Shown here piece after piece: positions 25,413 to 34,504 of a stretch of DNA of 64,000 nt. The first letter of the stretch is position 1. Each line of letters begins with the position of its first letter. The notes below the pieces were generated by a model. The model was given only the letters and a program-made list of their open reading frames with translations, was not told the DNA's origin and did not search any database. Both the position numbers and the translations under genes were made by a program. This DNA is from Oceanobacillus polygoni (GTDB taxonomy: Bacteria > Bacillota > Bacilli > Bacillales > Amphibacillaceae), in NCBI RefSeq assembly GCF_008304605.1, contig NZ_PIJY01000018.1, forward strand, positions 1 through 64,000. The letters run 5' to 3'.

Positions 25413-26849
25413 ATGAATACAACTTCACGTAATTATTGGTCATTGTACGTAGAGTTTTTAGAAGCCTTTGAAGTTTTGAAATATAAAGGGTTCTCTATTC
25501 CCTACTTATGTCACTTTCGTAGTCTGAATCATGAAAATCACTATATTTGGGATCATTTATCATCAGAGGAATTTATAAAATCTTTATCGCATGAAGTAAA
25601 AGACAAAAAAACATTGCAACAAATTTTCAGTACGTATAAACAATCGCACATAAACCGAAAAAAAAGTAAATTATCCAAGAAAGCAAGCCATGCAAATGGA
25701 AAAGTAGTTTTATATGATGCCTATAATTTGATACGCTTTCCGAAAGAAATAATAACTAAACATTTCCCTCCTACAGCCACTATTTTTCTTCAAGACTATA
25801 AGCTCAAGGAAAAACCAAAAGTAATTAAAGGTATTCCTGTAGAAGGGATTCCCTCTCATTATTTAAATGAATACAGTGCTGATGTAAGTTTAAATATCCA
25901 AATATTAAAAGGTAAAGCAGATGAAATTATATCCAATTATACCAATCACCCGATGTTTAATGATGCAACATTCAAGAAATATTTTTATATGCAAATAGAG
26001 GGAATAGTTAATCGTATTGAGGAAGCCAATAGGTATTTTAGAATGAATCCAGTCTCTTGCATTATTTTTTCTTCTACACACTATTACCAGTGTAGAACAA
26101 TTGCCATGGTCGCTGCTGAAATGGGAATTCCTACAATATGTATGCAGCATGGTATTATTGGAGATGAACGTGGGTACATGCCTAAGATAGCAGATGTAGA
26201 TGCCGTTTATTCAAATTTTGAACTCAACTGGTTTAAACAATTAGGTATATCAGATCAAGCTGTAGAAGTAATTGGACATCCGAGGTTTGATACTATTCAT
26301 CAAGATCCTTCTATTTCTAAGAATGAGTTAGAAAATGAATTAGAATTAAAGAAAAATAAGAAAATGATACTAATGATTGTAAGGGGTAAAACACAAATTG
26401 AAAACTGGGAAAGACTCATTAAAAAACTTGATGAAAGTGGAGATTACAACATTGTCATTAAAGATTATCCGTACTTGACGCATCAACTGACTACAATATC
26501 TCCTAACGTGTATCCATCTAAAGACATTCAATTATATGATTTAATTCATCACAGCGATTTAGTCGTTTCTTATATTTCTACTGTGGGATTGGAGGCTATG
26601 ATTGCTAAAAAGCCAGTTTTTGTTTTGTCTACTCCTTTTCCAACGTATACCGGTTATTTCGACTCTTTAGGTGAATTAGCACAATCAGACCCTTTAACAA
26701 TCTCTAAAATGATCAATAATTATTTTAGAGATGGAAAATTTAAGGAGCTAGTTGAAGAAAAACGAGAAGCATTTTTATCCCAAGCATATCCTGCTGCGAA
26801 ACCTTCTGGAGATAGGCTAGTTGACTTAATTAATTGGTTGGCAAATTAG
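25413..26849 (+). CDS. Putative glycosyltransferase, paralogue 2 of 3
   Basis: A 478-residue paralogue with the same two-part build: N-terminal NYWSLYVEFLEAF and KGFSIPYLCH, then GT-B-like motifs CMQHGIIGDE near 242, VIGHPRFD near 286 and YISTVGLEAMIAKKPVF near 388. The linker is short. An in-frame ATG 42 bases upstream is open, but AAAGGAG lies just before this ATG, so this start is preferred. It follows the first paralogue by 73 bases. It is the most diverged of the three. Confidence 0.65.
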   Translation: MNTTSRNYWSLYVEFLEAFEVLKYKGFSIPYLCHFRSLNHENHYIWDHLSSEEFIKSLSHEVKDKKTLQQIFSTYKQSHINRKKSKLSKKASHANGKVVLYDAYNLIRFPKEIITKHFPPTATIFLQDYKLKEKPKVIKGIPVEGIPSHYLNEYSADVSLNIQILKGKADEIISNYTNHPMFNDATFKKYFYMQIEGIVNRIEEANRYFRMNPVSCIIFSSTHYYQCRTIAMVAAEMGIPTICMQHGIIGDERGYMPKIADVDAVYSNFELNWFKQLGISDQAVEVIGHPRFDTIHQDPSISKNELENELELKKNKKMILMIVRGKTQIENWERLIKKLDESGDYNIVIKDYPYLTHQLTTISPNVYPSKDIQLYDLIHHSDLVVSYISTVGLEAMIAKKPVFVLSTPFPTYTGYFDSLGELAQSDPLTISKMINNYFRDGKFKELVEEKREAFLSQAYPAAKPSGDRLVDLINWLAN

Positions 26850-26930
26850 GGTATAGGTGTTTCATGGGATCAGCTTCCATATCGAATTAAATTCACTATA
26901 TAAGTTGTGAAAAGGAAGGAGGTAATCAGC

Positions 26931-27086
26931 TTAAATAGAATTGTTGGTCCTCATATAGTAACTTTGTTGAAAATTTTTAAATCAGTGAATTATTATAGAC
27001 AGCTACAGGAATATAGTATTAGTGACCCTATCAAACTAGTGAAAGATCTGACATACACATTATTAGAAGCTAAATGTAACACTTAA
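26931..27086 (+). other. Open frame behind a strong ribosome site but with a TTA first codon
   Basis: GGAAGGAGG is followed after seven bases by TTA and then 50 open codons ending in TAA. The product would be a helical 51-residue peptide (VGPHIVTLLKIFKS near its start, LLEAKCNT at the end). A TTG-to-TTA change could have silenced a real gene, or a TTG at codon 12 or 13 may serve. No homology is recognised. Confidence 0.3.
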
Positions 27087-27199
27087 AAAGTGGGGAAAAA
27101 TGAAAGATGATTTTATTGCTTATAAATACTAAGATTCATCAGGGTAATCCACTAGTAAATTGAAAGCATTAATTCATGGACTTACAATATAAATGATTT

Positions 27200-27235
27200 A
27201 GCTCTCAATATCTTTAGGGATAGAGGGCTTTTTTT
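27200..27235 (+). terminator. Terminator between transferase 2 and the methyltransferase
   Basis: AGCTCTC pairs with GAGGGCT (one G-U pair) and is followed by seven T bases. It ends the transcript of pseB and the first two transferases. Confidence 0.65.
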
Positions 27236-27373
27236 GAGGAGGAAAGGATTTCTCTAACTATTTTTTAGGCAAACTTTAAATATGATCAACAAGATCATTA
27301 AACCCTTGCATCAAACTAATTAAATGAGGGAAAAGCGATCATTTTAGGTTGTTACCTTCTATCATATGCCAAT

Positions 27374-27400
27374 ACGCTTTCTTTTTTTTTACATATTATA
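27374..27400 (+). promoter_or_regulatory. Consensus SigK promoter of the methyltransferase gene
   Basis: AC, 16 bases, then CATATTATA, a full match to AC-N16/17-CATANNNTA. It lies 33 bases before the GTG start and just ahead of the GGAGG ribosome site. This supports late mother-cell expression. Confidence 0.7.
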
Positions 27401-27433
27401 TTGTATCCTGTATAAAAAAGTGGAGGTATTAAC

Positions 27434-28021
27434 GTGACAGAAACAAAACTTAATGAAATTCACGATCACTGGGTTAACAACAGTACTCCAATGAGATATG
27501 CGAATAAATTGGAGAGAAGCGAGTTTTTATTGAAATATGTAGAAAAATATGTAGAGAGAAAGGGAAAGGTTCTAGAGGTTGGCTGTAACGTTGGCCGTAA
27601 TCTGAATCATCTTTATGAGCATGGTTATAAAGGAATGACTGGCATTGAAATTAGTCAAGAAGCGGCTATATGTCTTCAGAAAACGTATCCAAAACTTGCG
27701 GATGATGCGGTAATCATTAATTCTCCAGTAGAGGATGTAATTAAAAGGTTTCTTCCTAATTCTTTTAACTTAGTCTTTTCGATGGCAGTTTTTGAACATA
27801 TCCATCCGGATAGTGAATGGATTTTTGAAGAAATAGCAAGAATTACAGGGGCTTATCTAATAACCGTTGAAGCAGAAGGAGCTTCGTCTTGGCACATTTT
27901 CTCAAGAAACTATAAGACGATTTTTGAAAACTATGGTTTTAAACAGGTAACGGAAAGTAACTGTAAAGAAGCTGGTTTAGAACACTATACGCTTCGTGTA
28001 TTTAAAAAAGTAGGTAAGTAA
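27434..28021 (+). CDS. Class I SAM-dependent methyltransferase
   Basis: A 195-residue methyltransferase. Motif I is VLEVGCNVGRN (near residue 46), the acidic post-I residue is in GIEISQEA (near 70), and FSMAVFEHIHPDSEW (near 116) matches the motif IV region of type 11/12 methyltransferases found in glycan clusters. The GTG start follows GGAGG at eight bases. With a SigK promoter in front and a transferase gene behind, it probably O-methylates a spore-surface sugar. The substrate is inferred from position only. Confidence 0.75.
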   Translation: MTETKLNEIHDHWVNNSTPMRYANKLERSEFLLKYVEKYVERKGKVLEVGCNVGRNLNHLYEHGYKGMTGIEISQEAAICLQKTYPKLADDAVIINSPVEDVIKRFLPNSFNLVFSMAVFEHIHPDSEWIFEEIARITGAYLITVEAEGASSWHIFSRNYKTIFENYGFKQVTESNCKEAGLEHYTLRVFKKVGK

Positions 28022-28124
28022 CTTTTCTTAATCCCCTTATAAGGGGGACTTGCTGAACAATGTAATAGCTGTTGAATTTGAGTGGAAATGGTCATCGAAG
28101 AATCTATTGATATAGGAGGTTACT

Positions 28125-29552
28125 ATGAATACGTATGTAAAAAATTATTGGTCATTGTACCTTGATTTTCTTTATGACTTTCAAAAGTTGAATTATAAAG
28201 GATTTTCCTTATCATTTATATGTCATTTTCCTAGTTTAATTAGAAAAAATACAGAACTATGGAAGGAATTGTATGATGAAAAATTCACTGAACGGTTAAA
28301 AAACCAGGTGAAAGATCAAATGGAAATTCAAGAGGTATTTAATAACTACCTACAGTCTCATAATAAAAAACAATTAGTTAAATATAAACAAGGGAAAATT
28401 GTAGTGAATTATGATACAATACTCCGGTTTCCAATAAAAACGTTCGATGATTACTTTGATCGCTCAAAAACACTGATTGTAATGGCGGGGAGCAAAAACA
28501 ACAAAAGAAGATCTAGTACTGTCGATACAAATAAAACGCTATTTAACCTTCCAGTCAAGTATTTAAGTAATTACAAAATAGATACAAAAAAAGCGATACG
28601 TCAGCTGCAAAGCCAGGCAATATCCATATTCAAATCTTATAAAAATCACCATCTATATAAGGATGAAAATTTCCAGGCTTTGTTCTTGAAAAAAATAGCT
28701 GAAATAGTAGATAGTATTGAACAATCCATTCATTTTTATGATGAAGTTCTTGTATCTTGTTTACTTGTAGCTAGTACGCATAGTTATAGAAGTCGTATTT
28801 TATCGTTAGTTGCTGCTGAAAGGGGGATACCTACTATTTGTATACAGCATGGAATCCTTGCAAATGAATTCGGTTTTATACCGAAAATTGCTACAATTGA
28901 TGCTGTATATGGAAATTTTGAAGTAGGTTGGTATAAGCGAATTGGGGTTTCAAAAAACTCTATTGCAATTACTGGCCATCCAAGGTTTGATCAAGCATTT
29001 CAGCCTTCAACAGTAAAAAGGTCTAAGTTTTATAAACAATTAGGGCTGGATAAAACTAAAAAGACAATAATGATTGCTGTTAGGGGAAAAAGGGATATCA
29101 ATAAATGGAGAATCTTAATTGATACAATTTCTAAAAGAGTAGATTTAAATATAGTAATTAAAGATTACCCTATTAAAACTCCTCACGAACTGACAAAAGA
29201 ATTTCCATTTATTCATTCATCACAAGACTACGATTTATATGACATTCTTCCTAATGTTGACGCTGTTATTTCATATCCATCTACAGTATGCTTAGAAACA
29301 ATGCTTGTAAACAAACCTATATTCGTATTGAATAAAAAATTACCAAGTTATACAGGGTATTATAATGGTTTAGAGGATTTGGTTCAAAAAGATCCCAAAA
29401 AGTTAGGAGAATTGGTAATAAAATATTTCACGGATCTAAACTATGAAAATAATGTCAACGTGAAAATAGAAAATTTCATTCGTGATGCTTATCCAAATTT
29501 CAGCATGTCTGGGGAAAGATTAAAAAAGTTAATTAATGGTCTAATAAGCTAG
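28125..29552 (+). CDS. Putative glycosyltransferase, paralogue 3 of 3
   Basis: A 475-residue paralogue, closest to the first copy. It shows the shared head (NYWSLYLDFLYDF, KLNYKGFSLSFICH), a short basic linker (about 118-138), CIQHGILANEFG near 239, ITGHPRFD near 281 and ISYPSTVCLETMLVNKP near 384. Against copy 1, Ser-Ser becomes Pro-Ser and Gly-Leu-Glu becomes Cys-Leu-Glu in the last motif, so substrate use may differ. AGGAGG precedes the ATG. A perfect CCCCTTATAAGGGG palindrome (28033-28046) lies upstream. The gene faces a convergent minus-strand gene. Confidence 0.65.
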   Translation: MNTYVKNYWSLYLDFLYDFQKLNYKGFSLSFICHFPSLIRKNTELWKELYDEKFTERLKNQVKDQMEIQEVFNNYLQSHNKKQLVKYKQGKIVVNYDTILRFPIKTFDDYFDRSKTLIVMAGSKNNKRRSSTVDTNKTLFNLPVKYLSNYKIDTKKAIRQLQSQAISIFKSYKNHHLYKDENFQALFLKKIAEIVDSIEQSIHFYDEVLVSCLLVASTHSYRSRILSLVAAERGIPTICIQHGILANEFGFIPKIATIDAVYGNFEVGWYKRIGVSKNSIAITGHPRFDQAFQPSTVKRSKFYKQLGLDKTKKTIMIAVRGKRDINKWRILIDTISKRVDLNIVIKDYPIKTPHELTKEFPFIHSSQDYDLYDILPNVDAVISYPSTVCLETMLVNKPIFVLNKKLPSYTGYYNGLEDLVQKDPKKLGELVIKYFTDLNYENNVNVKIENFIRDAYPNFSMSGERLKKLINGLIS

Positions 29553-29594
29553 GTGCTAAATATGAAGTCGCCATAATCTATTAAATAAAACTTC

Positions 29595-30302
29595 TTAGTT
29601 TAGAAGATTTAACTTTTGGGCTTTTTCTCTTCCGGTATTTGTAAAGTAAGCATTAAAAATTTTACATGCTGATTCTTTGTCATATGTTCCACGATGAACA
29701 TATGGCCAGGATAGGAGGTCTTCTTTATCTATAACTCTCTTCCAGTTAGGGTGAATCTTAACTTGTATCGTTTGATAGCCTAAAACTCCTAACACAGCCA
29801 TCCGATGTTGACCACTTGCCAGCATAAATCGGTAATCGTTATCATTTTTAAAAAAATGCCCTCTTATATAGCCATCCCGATATTTCTCTGGTTGATAACC
29901 TTCTGATGCTATTTTGTTATAAATACGTTTTGTTCGACGAAATTCATTCTCCACAAAGGTATCTGAATTCGGGCCAAAGTGTTGATTATTTTTTGGCTTC
30001 ATATTAACAGTAGTACCCCAGGGTAATCGCGTTAGCTTGCTAGAAACGGAAGGAAATCCATCGCCTTTATAAAAAAAACAATCTTGTATAGATTTAGGTT
30101 GAAATGAACGGTAATAGTTGCTCAGTAAGGATTTGTTATATTTAATGTTTGGGTTAGCGATAAATTCCTTTATCGTTGCACTTAAGTAATGCCAACCATT
30201 ATCAGTATACGAAAAACCTAACCAATCACAACATTTTTTAACTTCTACTTCCACTATAGATGAGCCACTGTATAACGCTTCTTTTCCTTTAGGAATAGTC
30301 AT
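29595..30302 (-). CDS. ParB/sulfiredoxin-fold-like protein of unknown role
   Basis: About 235 residues, function unknown. The best clue is ASGQHRMAVLGVLGYQTIQVKI near the C-terminal third, which resembles the DGxHRxxALxxLG...I motif of the ParB/sulfiredoxin fold; similar proteins turn up in polysaccharide clusters of other bacteria. A polar region with several aromatic residues precedes it. No TM or signal. The frame is open for nine more codons, but AAGGAG sits ten bases before the ATG used here. It is the only minus-strand gene between the transferases and the pse genes. Confidence 0.5.
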   Translation of the reverse strand: MTIPKGKEALYSGSSIVEVEVKKCCDWLGFSYTDNGWHYLSATIKEFIANPNIKYNKSLLSNYYRSFQPKSIQDCFFYKGDGFPSVSSKLTRLPWGTTVNMKPKNNQHFGPNSDTFVENEFRRTKRIYNKIASEGYQPEKYRDGYIRGHFFKNDNDYRFMLASGQHRMAVLGVLGYQTIQVKIHPNWKRVIDKEDLLSWPYVHRGTYDKESACKIFNAYFTNTGREKAQKLNLLN

Positions 30303-30423
30303 TACAAGGAGTCTCCTTTTCTTGTACATGTAAGATATTCAAACTATTTTATACCTTTGTTATAGTCTGCAGGCAAATGGTTCTGAATGGTATCAGGATC
30401 TATAACTATTTTCGAAATTATAC

Positions 30424-30451
30424 ACTTTTAGTTGAGCATGAACATATTTTG
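30424..30451 (+). promoter_or_regulatory. SigK-like promoter of the epimerase-pse operon
   Basis: AC, 17 bases, then CATATTTTG; one -10 base differs from CATANNNTA. It is about 50 bases ahead of the first gene of the pse operon. Confidence 0.45.
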
Positions 30452-30501
30452 TTAGGTGTAAATATGATGTTCTTGAGGGGTTTTATGAAAGGGTGAATGT
30501 A

Positions 30502-31446
30502 TTGAAAATTCTTGTAACCGGTGGAGCAGGATTCATCGGAAGATGGGTAGTCGACCGACTTTTAAATGATGGTCACCAAGTTTGGGTACTGGATGACCTT
30601 TCAAATGGAAGAATAGAAAATATGCAGGATATAAGAGACCATAAGAATTTTATGGGATTTATCAATGGAGATATAAAAGATTTCCGCGTTCTCAATCATT
30701 TGTTTATTAATAAGTTTGATATTTGTTATCACTTAGCTGCGAGTATAAATGTGCAAGACAGTATCGATGATCCGCGAACTACTTTCAATAATGATGTAAT
30801 TGGCACCTTTAATATTTTGGAGCACTGTAAAAAAAATAACGTGAAGGTTGTATTTATGAGCACATGTATGGTGTATGAGCGTGCATGGAGTGAGGATGGT
30901 ATTAATGAAAAAAATGCGGTTAAACCTGCTTCACCATACGCTGGATCAAAATTAGCGGCAGAAAATATGGTGTTATCTTACTACTATGCTTATGACCTTC
31001 CAGTAACTATTATTCGTCCGTTCAATACGTATGGACCTTTCCAAAAAACAGGAGGAGAAGGTGGAGTAGTCGCTATATTTCTGAAAAACAAGTTAGCTGA
31101 TAAGCCACTACAAATATATGGAGATGGTAAACAAACTCGCGACTTGCTTTATGTAGAAGACTGTGCACGCTTTGTCGTTGAATCTGGTTATTCTAACAAA
31201 GTGGATGGAGAAATTGTTAATGCAGGGCTTGGTAAAGATATCAGTATAAACACTTTAGCAAAGTTAATCGTTCAGGATGAAAATCATATTGAACATATCA
31301 CGCATATTCATCCGCAGAGTGAAATACCCAAGCTGTTATGTGATTATAGTAAAGCTAAAACACTATTGAATTGGGAACCAAAATATAGTTTAGAAGAAGG
31401 AATTAAAAAGACAGAAGAATGGATTAAAACAACGAATCTAATCTAA
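30502..31446 (+). CDS. NAD-dependent nucleotide-sugar epimerase/dehydratase
   Basis: An extended SDR of about 314 residues acting on a nucleotide sugar. GGAGFIG (residues 7-13), the Ser of MSTCMVYE near 120 and the catalytic SPYAGSK near 145 are present, as is the RPFNTYGP loop typical of UDP-glucose 4-epimerase-like proteins. Pseudaminic acid synthesis does not need this enzyme, so a second sugar is probably made. The TTG start gives the usual MKILVTGG head and is six bases after AAAGGGTG; a GTG nine bases upstream has no good site. It is first in a seven-gene run with gaps under 15 bases or overlaps. Confidence 0.75.
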   Translation: MKILVTGGAGFIGRWVVDRLLNDGHQVWVLDDLSNGRIENMQDIRDHKNFMGFINGDIKDFRVLNHLFINKFDICYHLAASINVQDSIDDPRTTFNNDVIGTFNILEHCKKNNVKVVFMSTCMVYERAWSEDGINEKNAVKPASPYAGSKLAAENMVLSYYYAYDLPVTIIRPFNTYGPFQKTGGEGGVVAIFLKNKLADKPLQIYGDGKQTRDLLYVEDCARFVVESGYSNKVDGEIVNAGLGKDISINTLAKLIVQDENHIEHITHIHPQSEIPKLLCDYSKAKTLLNWEPKYSLEEGIKKTEEWIKTTNLI

Positions 31447-31458
31447 GGGAAGGAGTAA

Positions 31459-32670
31459 ATGATGAATAAAAAAGAAGAATTAGCACTTAATGGCGGCACT
31501 CCAATAAGAGATTCCTATTTGCCGTATGGCAAGCAGTGGATTGATAATGAAGATATTAAAGCTGTCACCGATGTATTAAAAAGTGATTTTATTACAACTG
31601 GACCAGCCATCTCTCAATTTGAGAAAGAGATTGCGGAATTTGTGGGAGCAAAATACGCAGTAGCATTCTCTAGTGGTACGGCGGCATTACATGCTGCGTG
31701 CTTTGCGGCCGGAATCAAAGAAAACGATGAAGTGATAACCACACCTATGACCTTCGCGGCAAGCTCTAATTGTATTCTGTACGTTGGAGGTCAGCCAGTA
31801 TTTGCAGATATCGATTCCAAAACATATAATATATCCCCTGAATCCATTAAATCCCTTCTCACAGAAAAAACCAAAGCGATTATAACAGTTGATTTTACTG
31901 GTCAACCAGCAGAATATGATGAAATCATTTCACTGGCTAAAAAAAGTGGACTAATTATTATTGATGATGCTGCACATGCATTAGGTGCTACCTACAAAGA
32001 TAGACATATCGGATCCATTGGTGATATGACGATGTTCAGCTTTCACCCTGTAAAACACATTACTACAGGTGAAGGTGGAATTATCACGACGAGCAATGCG
32101 GATTATTATGAAAAGTTACTCCTATTTAGAAGTCATGGCATTACTCGTGATTCCCTGAAGCTTAAAAACAACCAGGGGCCTTGGTATTATGAAATGCAAG
32201 AACTGGGATATAATTACCGAATGACAGATATTCAAGCAGCCCTGGGGTCAAGTCAACTGAAAAAGCTAAACACATTTCTGAAAAAAAGAAGAGAATATGC
32301 GAAAAAATATAACGATGCTTTTGCAGAGATAGATGCACTTATAACGCCATATCAACAACATGAATGTAACTCTAGCTGGCATTTATATATCGTACGATTG
32401 GATATGGAGAAATTAAATGTAAACCGTAAAGAAATATTTAAGGCTTTACAAAAGGAGAATATTGGTGTAAATGTCCATTACATTCCGGTACATTTACACC
32501 CATTTTATCAAAAATTGGGTTATAGAAAAGGCTTATGCCCACAAGCAGAAAAGTTATATGAAGAAATCATTACACTCCCATTATTTCCGGCAATGTCTGA
32601 ACAAGACCTTCATGATGTAATAGCTGGAGTAAAGAAAGTGATTTCCTATTATTCGATCGATCAGAGGTGA
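31459..32670 (+). CDS. pseC: UDP-4-amino sugar transaminase, PseC type
   Basis: PLP-dependent aminotransferase of the DegT/DnrJ/EryC1/StrS family, about 403 residues. It should aminate the 4-keto sugar made by PseB. The head LALNGGTPIRDSYLPYGKQ is typical of PseC. FSSGTAALHAACFAAG binds phosphate, and the PLP lysine is in SFHPVKHITTGEGG (near residue 198). Two adjacent ATGs follow GGAAGGAG. It is 12 bases after the epimerase gene and four before the cytidylyltransferase gene. Confidence 0.85.
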   Translation: MMNKKEELALNGGTPIRDSYLPYGKQWIDNEDIKAVTDVLKSDFITTGPAISQFEKEIAEFVGAKYAVAFSSGTAALHAACFAAGIKENDEVITTPMTFAASSNCILYVGGQPVFADIDSKTYNISPESIKSLLTEKTKAIITVDFTGQPAEYDEIISLAKKSGLIIIDDAAHALGATYKDRHIGSIGDMTMFSFHPVKHITTGEGGIITTSNADYYEKLLLFRSHGITRDSLKLKNNQGPWYYEMQELGYNYRMTDIQAALGSSQLKKLNTFLKKRREYAKKYNDAFAEIDALITPYQQHECNSSWHLYIVRLDMEKLNVNRKEIFKALQKENIGVNVHYIPVHLHPFYQKLGYRKGLCPQAEKLYEEIITLPLFPAMSEQDLHDVIAGVKKVISYYSIDQR

Positions 32671-32674
32671 GGAA

Positions 32675-33406
32675 ATGAAAGTAGTGGCAATTATGCAAGC
32701 TCGGATGGGTTCGACTCGATTACCAGGGAAAGTTCTTAGAAAAGTACTTGGCAGGACTTTGTTATCGTATCAGTTGGAGAGGGTAAAAAGGTCAAACTAT
32801 ATAGATGAAATACTAGTCGCTACAACTGACCAAGATCAGGACGATGCGATTGTTTCTTTCTGCCAGGTGATGAAGGTAGCATACTACAGAGGCTCAGAGA
32901 CTGACGTACTAAAAAGGTATTACGAGGCAGCTAGTCATGTAAATGCAGATGTGATTGTCCGTTTAACTTCTGATTGTCCGATTATCGATCCAGTACAAAT
33001 AGATAAAGTTATAGAAAGCTATTTATCCCATCAACACCCTCTACAATATGTCTCCAACACATTAAAGCGAACATTGCCAAGAGGTATGGATACAGAAGTA
33101 TTTTCATTTCAAGCCTTAAAGGAAGCTTATGAAAAAGCGGATTCTAAATTAGATAGAGAGCATGTTACAAGATACATGGTGAATAATCCTCAAATTTTCA
33201 ATCTATCCAATGTTTCCAATAGCGAAAACTACAGCCATCACCGCTGGACGGTTGATACGATGGAGGACTTCACACTCATAAAACAAATTATTGAAACATT
33301 ATATCCACACAAACCAGCTTTCACAATGGAAGATACGCTACAATTATTTGAAAAATTTCCAGAATGGCAGTCGATCAATACGCATATTCAACAAAAAGAA
33401 GATTGA
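32675..33406 (+). CDS. pseF: CMP-sugar synthetase of the SpsF/PseF type
   Basis: A 243-residue cytidylyltransferase expected to charge pseudaminic acid (or a relative) with CMP. It begins IMQARMGSTRLPGKVL, the nucleotide-binding motif of the NeuA/KdsB group, followed by LATTD-like and RLTSDCPIIDP motifs. It is as close to B. subtilis SpsF as to PseF, and SpsF acts in spore polysaccharide synthesis. GAGGTGAGG precedes the ATG. Position between pseC and pseG supports the pathway assignment. Confidence 0.78.
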   Translation: MKVVAIMQARMGSTRLPGKVLRKVLGRTLLSYQLERVKRSNYIDEILVATTDQDQDDAIVSFCQVMKVAYYRGSETDVLKRYYEAASHVNADVIVRLTSDCPIIDPVQIDKVIESYLSHQHPLQYVSNTLKRTLPRGMDTEVFSFQALKEAYEKADSKLDREHVTRYMVNNPQIFNLSNVSNSENYSHHRWTVDTMEDFTLIKQIIETLYPHKPAFTMEDTLQLFEKFPEWQSINTHIQQKED

Positions 33407-33418
33407 AAGTGGGATTTC

Positions 33419-34504
33419 ATGAAAGTTTTTATAAGGACTGATGCATCGACAGGTATTGGGACTGGCCACGTCATGAGGTGTCTGGTCCTAGCAGAAGAAC
33501 TCCGTAAGAAAAACGTAAGTGTTACGTTTGTTTGTCGAAGGCTATCCGGAAACTTAATCGAATATATAAAAAGTAAATCGTTTACGGTCATATCATTACC
33601 TACTCCTACGAATTCCAATCCGGATCAGGACGATGAAAATTGGCTGAAATTAAATTGGAAAACGGATGTACGACAAACAATTAATGCAATCGGTAAGCAA
33701 CCTGATAAAGACTGGCTAATTATTGATCATTATGCAATTGATAAGAAGTGGGAGCGTACAATCAAGCCAATGGTAAAAAAATTAATGGTGATTGATGACT
33801 TGGCAAACCGTCAACATGATTGTGATCTATTGTTGGATCAGAATCTGTATAGAAACCTAGATAAACGATATGAAAAATGGATTCCAAGTTATACAACAAC
33901 GTTATTAGGACCAACATACCTCTTATTAAGACAGGAATTTAGGGACATTCAATATGTAGAGAAAAAGAGCGATAATGTAAAACGCATCCTAATATCGTTT
34001 GGTGGAAGTGATCCTACAAATGAAACAATGAAAGCAATCAAGGCAATTAAGTTAATGAATCAACCAGATATTGCAGTTGACATTGTAATTGGCTTTTCAA
34101 ATCAAAATTATTCAGCTATCAAGAAATACTGTGAAGACATTCCAAATATAAAGATACATTATCAAATTGACTATTTAGCTGAACTAATGGCAAAAGCAGA
34201 TTTAGCGATTGGAGCAGGGGGAAGCACAACTTGGGAAAGATGTTATGTAAGGTTACCTGCTATTACGATAGAAACTGCAACGAATCAATCTGAAATCTTG
34301 TCATATTTATCTGAAATTGGTGTGATATGTCATTTAGGACTTAGTAAAGAGGTAGCAGAGCAAGATATAGCCAACCAATTAATGCATATTATTAATAATC
34401 CAGAAATGCTAAAAGGTATGATGGACGCTTCAAAATTAATGATGCGTGACTTTAATGAAAGCCTTGTTGTCGATCGATTATTGGAGGAGAATAACGATGA
34501 TTAA
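33419..34504 (+). CDS. pseG: UDP-sugar hydrolase, PseG type
   Basis: Removes UDP from the diacetamido-trideoxy-altropyranose intermediate. The 361-residue GT-B-like hydrolase shows the PseG head IRTDASTGIGTGHVMRCLVLA with the active-site His near residue 17, the DHYAID segment near 100, and GAGGSTTWERCYVRLP near 264, the UDP-binding loop. SpsG of B. subtilis is a recalled relative. The last eight bases overlap the next gene, so expression is coupled. Confidence 0.85.
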   Translation: MKVFIRTDASTGIGTGHVMRCLVLAEELRKKNVSVTFVCRRLSGNLIEYIKSKSFTVISLPTPTNSNPDQDDENWLKLNWKTDVRQTINAIGKQPDKDWLIIDHYAIDKKWERTIKPMVKKLMVIDDLANRQHDCDLLLDQNLYRNLDKRYEKWIPSYTTTLLGPTYLLLRQEFRDIQYVEKKSDNVKRILISFGGSDPTNETMKAIKAIKLMNQPDIAVDIVIGFSNQNYSAIKKYCEDIPNIKIHYQIDYLAELMAKADLAIGAGGSTTWERCYVRLPAITIETATNQSEILSYLSEIGVICHLGLSKEVAEQDIANQLMHIINNPEMLKGMMDASKLMMRDFNESLVVDRLLEENNDD

